The notes under the pieces are model-generated. The model ran no database searches. It worked only from the letters and a program-made list of their open reading frames with translations, and was not told where the DNA came from. Both the position numbers and the translations under genes were made by a program. Shown piece by piece: positions 57,200 to 64,000 of a stretch of DNA of 64,000 bases (positions are counted from its first letter, which is position 1; each line of letters starts with the position of its first letter). Origin of the DNA: Humulus lupulus. Lineage: Eukaryota > Streptophyta > Magnoliopsida > Rosales > Cannabaceae. Location: contig NC_084799.1 in the NCBI RefSeq assembly GCF_963169125.1, forward strand, positions 67,386,143-67,450,142, read 5' to 3'.

Positions 57200-57790
57200 A
57201 TGGGTATGGTAGTTCTTTGGTCTGGGTTGCTCGATGGTTTTTTCTGGGTTTGAACTAGTAGCTCGATAGGTTCGATGAAGGTTTGATAGAAGCTCGATGT
57301 TATCCATGGTAATTTATGAAGCTAGCTTAATAAGCTCGATTATGGTTCGATAGTAGGCTCGATAGGGTAGTATGAATGGTTGATGGTGGATCGATAAGAG
57401 CTCGATGGATATGTGGTATTAGATTAAAAGGGCTCGATAGGTTCGATAGAAGCTCGATGTTATCCATGGGTAATATATGAAACTAGCTCGATAGGCTCGA
57501 TTATGGTTCGATAGTGGGCTCGATAGGGTAGTTTGAATGGTTCGATGGTGGATCGATAAGAGCTCGATGGATCTGTGGTATTAGGTTAAAAGGGCTCAAT
57601 AGGTTCGATAAGGGTTCGACAGTAGGCTCGATGGATCTGTGGTATTAATAAATAGGGCTCGACAGGTTCGATAATGGTTCGATAATAGGCTTGAGGATTA
57701 TTTATGTAGACATATTTTTCTTAGCTCGATAGGCTCGACATTGGCTCGATAGTGTATGTTTAAGCTCGATTATAGCTCGATGACAGCTTA
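57200..57790 (+). repeat. GCTCGAT motif array, left subterminal region of MU-1
   Basis: More than twenty copies of GCTCGAT or GTTCGAT, mostly as GCTCGATAGG or GCTCGATGG, all in the same orientation. A larger unit of about 159 bp, containing GAAGCTCGATGTTATCCATG, repeats at least twice (near 57290 and 57449) with a third partial copy. It lies in the 5' UTR or first intron of the DUF1985 gene; the acceptor TTGCAG is at 57878-57883. Confidence 0.85.
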
Positions 57791-57883
57791 TTTCAGTTTT
57801 TTGATGAAATTATTTTGAATTTTTTCCTGATTATGTTTAACATTCTGTTTTCTTACCAAAAATTTTTTCATGTGTTGTTGCAG

Positions 57884-59703
57884 ATGCCTAAGTTGCTTGT
57901 TCCATTCAGTGATCACTTTCCTAGTCGAGTGACATATCGGGGTAGTAGTACTTTAAATCACATTAAGACCAGGTTTTTGGAGCTCGGGCTGCTTGAAAGG
58001 GCTAAGGAATCCCCTTTCAAGCAGTTCTTTTTGGCTTTGGAGTTTAATTTCTCCGGAGTCTTGGTGCATCAACTGTTGCTGAGGAAAATCGCCAGCAACA
58101 ACGAAGATGAGGTGCATTTTTTCTTGGGGTCGAAGTCTTGTAGATTTGGCATGGGAGAGTTTTCCCTGGTTATGGGGTTGGATTTCAGTACCTTCCCGTC
58201 ACCAGAAGAGTTGGAAGGGCGTAATCTCAGCGACCGATTGATAAAGGAGTATTTCAACGATGCTGAGAAAGTAAAGCTCTCACAGGTGGACCATGCTTTC
58301 AAGACTTGTACGATTGTGGAATATGTGTACAAGCTTGGTCTATGTCTGTTTGTTGAGGGGGTTCTGAATGCCATTGAGGGCAAGTTGCACATTTGGCGAG
58401 ATATTCTAAAAATTGTTGAGAATGTAGAGTACTTCTTCAGCTATCCATGGGGGAAGTACTCTTATAGGAGGCTATTGCATTCTTATAAGAAGGACATGGT
58501 GAAGCAAAAAGGCCAACTATGATGCCAAGAAGGATGCCAAGGTGCAACAAGAGTCCAAGTACACTATGTATGGTTATGCCTCGGCCTTACACTACTGGGC
58601 ATATGAGGCTATCCAGCAGCTTGTGGTGGAGCTTGTTGTGAGCTCGGGAAACATGTTCCCGAGGCTGCTTAGTTGGTCACATCGAAGGAACAAGGATTTC
58701 ACCAAGTCCGTCATCGCACCGATATTATTGAAGAAGAATGTAAGTTATGTTTTTTTTTATCTATATGCTTATCTTTTATCATTATTTGAGTTAACCAAAT
58801 GTTTTATGTTTTTTGCAGTTAATTTTTCTTCTGATGTTGAAGCTTCGGCCAGCAGAAAAAGACTATTACTTGTCTTTGACTGAGGGAGATCTTCCCCTTT
58901 ATCCTGGGCTTGGCCAGGATCCCTCGGAGACTGATGAGGAGGAGGATGCGACTTTTGAGAAAATCGCAGAGATAGTTTCTCAGGCAGCCGAGGCAGCCAA
59001 GATATTTGTTGATGCTGCCCCGGGGGAGGAGGTTGCAGGTCCCACCCCTCCTATTGCCCCAGCCTCAGCCATTTCCCCAACATCAGCCCCAGCCTCAGCG
59101 TCAGCCCCAACACCAACCCCAACACCAGCCTCAGCCTCAGCCCCTAAGCTCGCCGACTTGATTGAGCGGTTGGACAGAGTCGAGGGTTGACAGGAGACCC
59201 TCCTGAAGAACCAGTCAGTGATCTTGGACGTAGTCAGTCAGATCCTGACATTTATTAAGGAGAAACTGAGGGGCTCCAATGAAGACTCAGACTCAAAGTC
59301 AATGGATATTCCTCTAGACTATGGTGATGATCCAACCATGCCTCCTACCATCATTGTGACACCTGATGCTGGGACTCCAGGAGTCGTTATTGTCAACCCT
59401 GAGGATGTTGCTAGGGTTCAGTTTTAGAGGACTAGACGCCAAAGACACAAGCCAGATTCGTTTGAGGACTACACTGATCCCACAAGGAAAAGACCTTGCG
59501 GCACTAATGCAGCTGCACCAGCAGAGGAGGCTACACAGGTGCTGGACCCTCTCAAGAAGCCAGATCCCAAACAGTATAGGACAATGTGCAAGTGGCTACT
59601 TGGAGACATGCCCAACAAGACCCCGCGGGATGTAAAGACTGGGAGTCATGGTCCAGCGTGGTTTCTGACGTTGAAGACACCCCAGTCGTGGCTCAATGAT
59701 GGG
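57884..59703 (+). pseudogene. DUF1985 / Ulp1-like gene of MU-1, N-terminal part
   Basis: Starts at ATG 57884 (MPKLLVPFSDHFPSRVTYRG) directly after a splice acceptor. DUF1985 covers 57960-58738, with HFFLGSKSCRFGMGEFSLVM and VYKLGLCLFVEGVLNAIEG, and after a one-base slip in an A run (about 58506-58510) YASALHYWAYEAIQQLVVEL and FPRLLSWSHRRNKDF. An intron at 58739-58818 has GT-AG ends. A disordered Pro/Ala/Ser region (PTPTPTPASASAPKLADLIE) follows, with TGA at 59188 and TAG at 59426. Then come the first part of the C48 region, KPDPKQYRTMCKWLLGDMPN and KTPQSWLNDG, and a donor at 59704. Such genes ride in MULEs; host role unproven. Confidence 0.8.
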
Positions 59704-60442
59704 GTAAGCCATTTATACCTAATTATGGATCATTTAATTCAATTTTACATATTTTGTTTTTACTGACTTGATATGAGCTCGATGATAGCTCGATATGAGT
59801 TCGATAGGAGTTTGATGGGATTTTACAGGATCGATGTGAGCTCGATGAAGCTCGATAGGAGTTCGATTGGGATGTTAAAATAGGGTTGTTCTTTACTCTT
59901 TTAGATTGTCTCAATGTGAGCTCGATGGAGCTCGATAGGGATGTTAAAAATAGGTTTGTTCTTTACTGTTTCAGATTGACTCGATGTGAGCTCGATGGAG
60001 CTCGATAGGAGTTCGATAGGGATGTTAAAATAGGGTTGTTCTTTACTGTTTCAGATTTCTTCGATGTGAGCTCGATGGAGCTCGATAGGAGTTTGATAGG
60101 GATATGTAAGCTCGATGGAGCTTGATAAGAGTTCGATAGGGATGTTAAAAATAGGGTTGTTCTTTACTGTTTCAGATTGACTCGATGTGAGCTCGATGGA
60201 GCTCGATAAGAGTTCGATAGGGATGTTAAAATAGGGTTGTTCTTTACTGTTTCAGATTTCCTCGATGTGAGCTCGATGGAGCTCGATAGGAGTTCAATAG
60301 GGATGTTAAAATAGGGTTGTTCTTTACTGTTTCAGATTGGCTCGATGTGAGCTTGATAGTAGTTCGATGTGAGTTCGATGGAGCTCGACAGCAGCAATTT
60401 ATGATGGTCTTTGCTAATTTTTTTATCGTTCTCTCTTTGCAG
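59704..60442 (+). repeat. Intron with 71-120-bp tandem repeats of GCTCGAT motifs
   Basis: About six units. Each combines several GCTCGAT/GTTCGAT motifs (GTGAGCTCGATGGAGCTCGA) with the tail GGGTTGTTCTTTACTGTTTCAGATT. Tails lie near 59890, 59961, 60041, 60160, 60240 and 60323, mostly 80 apart. Each tail ends in a pyrimidine tract and CAG, so it could act as a decoy splice acceptor. The true acceptor seems to be TTTGCAG at 60436-60442. Confidence 0.82.
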
Positions 60443-60815
60443 CATATTGATGCGGCAGAACACATGCTTCGTATGCGTCGCAAGTATCTTCCCAATATAT
60501 ATCGACAGAATGCAATTGTGATGAACAATTATTTCTCATAAGTGATACCTGCCTGATATGATCAGTACAAGAAAACAGTCGACAAAACAAAGTGTACTTG
60601 GGATGCTGACGTTATGTCCATGTTGACTGGCTTGGAGCAGCAGTTTATGGCATCTTGGGGAGGAGTTGAGGATGTATATTGGTGCCAGAACTATGGACAA
60701 CAATATTGATTTGCCATTGAGGCTTCCATTTCTAGTTGGACTCTGATTGTTTACGATTCGGACAACTCGGTGATTAGTGACGCAAATCTTGAGGATATTA
60801 TGAGTCCATGGTAGT
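60443..60815 (+). pseudogene. Ulp1-like (C48 peptidase) catalytic region, truncated
   Basis: Begins HIDAAEHMLRMRRKYLPNIY, then TAA at about 60540. In the same frame it continues with CTWDADVMSMLTGLEQQFMA and VEDVYWC, and then FAIEASISSWTLIVYDSDNS with ISDANLEDIM. In C48 proteases the residues just before this FAIE or WIAIE block are His-Trp, with His catalytic; here the codons are TAT TGA, so the His is lost. The Asp of VYDSD is kept. The segment with the catalytic Cys is absent, because at about 60815 the sequence passes into the convergent transposase. Not an active protease. Confidence 0.78.
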
Positions 60816-62683
60816 GACTGGGAAGGTTCTTGCGTCTCTCGTTTTGTTGTTGAAACTTTCAGCATAGTTGCTTGTCATTACATTGTATCGATTCCCAGGA
60901 AAGTAAGCACGAGTCCACTAATCGAAGCCAATACCCTCGAGATATTGAGCTATGGTAGGATCCATTTGCTTTACATTGTTGAAGAACCTGTGAAATTTTG
61001 ACTTCTGAAATGCATATGTCGCATTCCACATCTCCTTGTGACAGTGATCGGTCTTGAACTTAGCGATTACATTCATACTTATATGATGGTAGCATGCGCC
61101 GTGGTAGGCATCAGGGAATACCAACTCAAGAGCATGAATAATGCTAGCATTCCTGTCTGATACAAAAGACAGATTATCAACAACTCCAATGGCTTCCTTC
61201 AATTTCATCATGAAATACTTCCAAGAAGCATGATTCTCACTGTCAACAATCGCGAATGCAATTGGATAAATGTGGTTATTCGCATCCAATGCGACAGCAC
61301 ACAACATGTGGCCACCGTACCTTGACTTCAAGAAAGTGCCGTCCACACATATAACAGGACGACATGATGTAAATCCCCTTCTCCAAACTCCGAGTGAGAC
61401 AAAACAGTAAAGAAAGCGACCGTCATCTGTGACAAAATCAGTTATTGTACCTGGATTCTTTTGCTGCAGCATGTACAGGTAAGAAGGTAACTTGGAGTAC
61501 GATTCTTCAGGTGTCCCCCTGACATAACCGAGTGCCTTCTCTCTGCATCTCCAAGCCTTCATATAACTCATATCGATCCCAAAATTATTCTTCATATCCT
61601 CCTTTATGTTGTTTGGTGGATAGCTAGTGCCATCAGTAGTATATTTGTTCTTGATAAGGTGCCCAATGACAGAAGGTGCTGCTTGACGGTGGTCTTTTTG
61701 TCGCAATTATAGTGAGCAAGTATGTACACTATTATAAACAGTGATCTCAAACATCTCCGATCGCGCTACTTTTTTCCCTCTTATTCTCCAACCACAATCA
61801 GGATCCTTGCAGGTGATATACAACACATCAGTACCAGACTTCTTAACCATAAACTCAAAATTATTCTTCATTGCAAAGAGAGCCACTTTGGTTTTCAATT
61901 CCAACTTGTTCTCAAATGTCTTCCCAAGATGTAATTCCCCCAACGCTACACCGGATGAGGGTGATTCAGAACGACTACAAGCCATGATATCTTCTTTTGT
62001 AAACATGGGTGCACTCCATTTTCTTTGATCTTCTGTTGAACATATTGAAATGTTCCCTGTATAGTTATATTCTGTTCCACAAGGATGACTAGAGCTGGTG
62101 CCAGGTGTTCGACGTCCTTGACTTGGTGGGTTCGTTCGTGCAATATGACGTATTGGTTGTTCTTGTGCTTGTTCTACTTGCAAATGTTCAGCTACTAGAT
62201 CATCATCCACTGAATTGTATCCTAAGTCCTCATTGTGTTTAGCTACTTGATCGTCATTCACATAGGGGTTGTACTCATACTGGTTGTCCCTCAGGTCACC
62301 AATAGGAAATCCTAAAGTACTGGCTGCTCCCTCAGGTCCGGGAGTAGAATATGGGTCTGCAATGACAATCTTTTTAACAAGAGTGACACACAAGGCCAAC
62401 CTTTCTTTAGATGTTACTCCTAAGAATGCACGGACACCAAGATCACTTTCAACATGAACGACTGTAAACGGTTGGTTGCAGCAAGTGTAAGGAACCTCCA
62501 ATTTCAACTCATACATCTGTTTATCAACTTTAAGTTCCTTGTGCAATATGTCAAGAAGTTGCAAGTACGTTACAGTATCCTCCATCGGTATCACCATGCA
62601 TTGAGGGTCCTTGAAAATCCACTTATTCCCTTGTAATTCCCAAACACCATTGTAGGATACAAAAACGTAGACAATAGAGCCTG
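60816..62683 (-). pseudogene. MuDR-type MULE transposase, 3' truncated
   Basis: An acceptor at about 62684 opens the exon (SIVYVFVSYNGVWELQGNKW, then MVIPMEDTVTYLQLLDILHK, a PB1-like N-terminus). A MuDR N-terminal domain is at about 61710-61960 (GELHLGKTFENKLELKTKVA, CKDPDCGWRIRGKK). The frame meets TAA at 61707-61709 and continues at once with LRQKDHRQAAPSVIGHLIKN. The MULE catalytic domain has CVDGTFLKSRYGGHMLCAVA and DRNASIIHALELVFPDAYHG, with CYHHI. TAG at 60918-60920 follows, then WTRAYFPGNRYNVMTSNYAE, and the frame ends by about 60783. The C-terminal SWIM zinc finger is missing. It would have cut the element at its long TIRs. Confidence 0.9.
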
Positions 62684-63735
62684 TGTTGGAAAAAAAACAT
62701 TAACATTGTTAGGAAAACTGTCATTTTTTCAGAAATAAACTAAAAAAGAACATTATCGAGCTTTATCGAGCTACCATTTCATGTACCGAACATAAAACCT
62801 AACCAAACCCTCCATCGAACCCTATCAAGCTCCTATCGAGCACATATCGAGCAAACCTAAACCTATCGAGCTCAAATATTGTAGGGTCCAATCGAACCCT
62901 TATCGAGTTTCTATCGAGCACAATCGAGCACTAAAAACCAAACCAATCGAGCTCACATCGAGCTCATAGAAGACCTTCTTCTACGTATCATCGAGCTCGT
63001 ATCAACGAAGCTATTTTAATTATTAGTAAAGCTGAAGTCAACGAAGGCAACACTGTGAAAAAATTAAAACCTCAAGCTCGGGGACGGGGCTATCCAATAA
63101 AAAGACACACTTGTCATATAACTATTGTACTGAAAGACTTAGACGTAGAAAAAGAAAATTTATATGAATATTAATAAATTATACGAATATGATATATTTT
63201 TTATATTTATATAATATTCATAAGGTCAGTCTCGAACCGTTATCGAGCTGCTATCGAGCAAAAAAGTTGCAGAAAATCCAGAAAACACAGATCGCAGAAT
63301 CTCTCTAAAAATCTCGAAAAATACACCAATATAACCTCGGATCTGTTCAAAATAGCCAAGAAAATGTAAACAAATAATACCCAACACATAAAATGTAAAA
63401 TCTTATTACCCATGGTTTTTCTCCTCCAAAAACTCTCAAAATAGATGTTGCCTTTGATATTAACGACTTCACAGAGACAATGGAGATGGCTAACAATGAT
63501 TTTGACAATAAAATTATACAAATCTGTAGGTTTTATGGATGATTTCGTGAGAATGAGAGAGAGAGAGGGAGGAGAAAGGGAAGAGAGAGGAAGAGAAGGT
63601 TTTCTGATTTTTTGATATAATGGGAGGGGTATTTTGGGTATGAGAGGAATGTTTAGCATCGAATTGAAAATATTATTAGTGTTGGGATTTTTTGGTAATA
63701 TTAGGCATCATTAAGTATTAAAAGTGAAATTTCCC
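62684..63735 (-). other. MU-1 right end: transposase 5' region, ATCGAGC motifs, TIR
   Basis: 5' UTR or intron of the transposase. From 62755 to 63010 there are about fifteen copies of ATCGAGC, the complement of the left-end motif, so the two subterminal arrays are inverted with respect to each other. From 63540 the sequence is the TIR. The 139-codon minus frame at 63240-63659 overlaps the TIR, begins in low-complexity sequence and I do not count it as a gene. Confidence 0.75.
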
Positions 63736-64000
63736 TATATATACACATATTCACACATACATATATACACATACACATATATACACACACATACACATAT
63801 ACACACACATATATATATATACATGACAAACACACACATGTATATACCTCACAAATAAAAACATAAAAATTAAAACAAATAAAAATAGAAATAGAAAATA
63901 AAAAAACAAATAAAAATATAAAAACTGAAATAAATTAAAAAAAATGTTTTAAAAATCAAATATATATATACACACAGACATACACAAATATATATGCACA
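63736..64000. repeat. TA/CA microsatellite and A-rich DNA
   Basis: Continuation of the microsatellite that flanks MU-1 on the left (TATATATACACATATTCACA and similar), interrupted by an A-rich stretch at 63850-63955. No gene. Confidence 0.85.

Larger units (their letters stand above)
56771..63735. mobile_element. MU-1: Mutator-like element with two convergent genes
   Basis: Terminal inverted repeats of at least 100 bp: left GGGAAATTTCACTATTTATG, right (reverse complement) GGGAAATTTCACTTTTAATA. Both continue through an AACACTAATAA- or AGCACTAATAA-like block, GTGCTAAAC or ATGCTAAAC, and AAAATACCCCTC. Left flank TATATATA equals right flank TATATATA. MULEs make 8-11 bp TSDs, but here the site is a microsatellite and the length is ambiguous. 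Inside are a DUF1985/Ulp1-like gene on the plus strand and a MuDR-type transposase on the minus strand. This resembles the Ulp1-carrying MULEs (Kaonashi type) known in plants. Confidence 0.88.

Noticed and set aside
57884..60815. Host gene next to a transposon
   Set aside because: The gene lies wholly between the MU-1 TIRs, is frameshifted and truncated, and DUF1985/Ulp1-like genes are known MULE cargo.
63240..63659. 139-codon minus-strand frame with hydrophobic stretch
   Set aside because: Overlaps the MU-1 TIR and simple repeats, and has no homologous frame in the left TIR; the hydrophobic run follows from T/A-rich codons.
1..64000. tRNA or rRNA genes
   Set aside because: I looked for cloverleaf box motifs and conserved rRNA blocks and found only primer-site matches of retrotransposons.

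Overview
The window is plant nuclear heterochromatin, probably from a eudicot. It is AT-rich, and I recognise no host gene, tRNA or rRNA gene. Nearly every base that can be assigned belongs to transposable elements of lineages typical of angiosperms: Del/Tekay chromoviruses, a Tat-lineage Ty3/gypsy element, four CACTA (En/Spm) elements and a Mutator-like element (MULE) carrying a DUF1985/Ulp1-like gene. I cannot name the species. Almost all coding regions are broken by stops, frameshifts or deletions.

The organising principle is nesting, and most joints can be read from termini and target-site duplications (TSDs). The oldest layer is CAC-1, a CACTA element on the minus strand. Its pieces lie at about 976-3297, 5379-5536 and 15278-18543, and its 5' flank resumes at 56093. 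It is interrupted by a solo Tekay LTR (sLTR-1, 3298-5378, TSD ACATC) and a complete Tat element (TAT-1, 5537-15272, TSD CTATA). At its left it abuts a minus-oriented LTR that runs off the window edge (1-975). A minisatellite upstream of its transposase is split by CAC-2 (18544-56092, TSD CCT), a non-autonomous CACTA of only about 3.4 kb that now spans 37.5 kb because of three insertions.

Those three are TK-1 (20555-30200, minus, TSD ATTTA), a Tekay chromovirus with both LTRs; CAC-3 (30515-45957), a CACTA element; and CAC-4 (46492-55549), a CACTA element of the CAC-1 family. CAC-3 in turn holds TK-2 (about 36457-45157, plus), another Tekay element whose 5' LTR is truncated. The integrase of TK-2 is split by a solo LTR (sLTR-2, 41108-42023, TSD GTAAA/GAAAA). 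The deepest nest is therefore CAC-1 > CAC-2 > CAC-3 > TK-2 > sLTR-2.

To the right, MU-1 (56771-63735) is a MULE inserted in a TA/CA microsatellite. It has two convergent genes, a MuDR-type transposase on the minus strand and a DUF1985/Ulp1-like gene on the plus strand, and a deletion has fused their 3' ends. Short GCTCGAT motifs fill its subterminal regions and one intron.

The least explained items are a 155-codon intact reading frame between the 5' LTR and gag of TK-1; 14-bp palindromes in the U3 of the TK-1 LTRs that differ in copy number between the two LTRs; a phased repeat in the TK-2 leader; and recurrent CAG-to-TAG stops in the Tekay copies.
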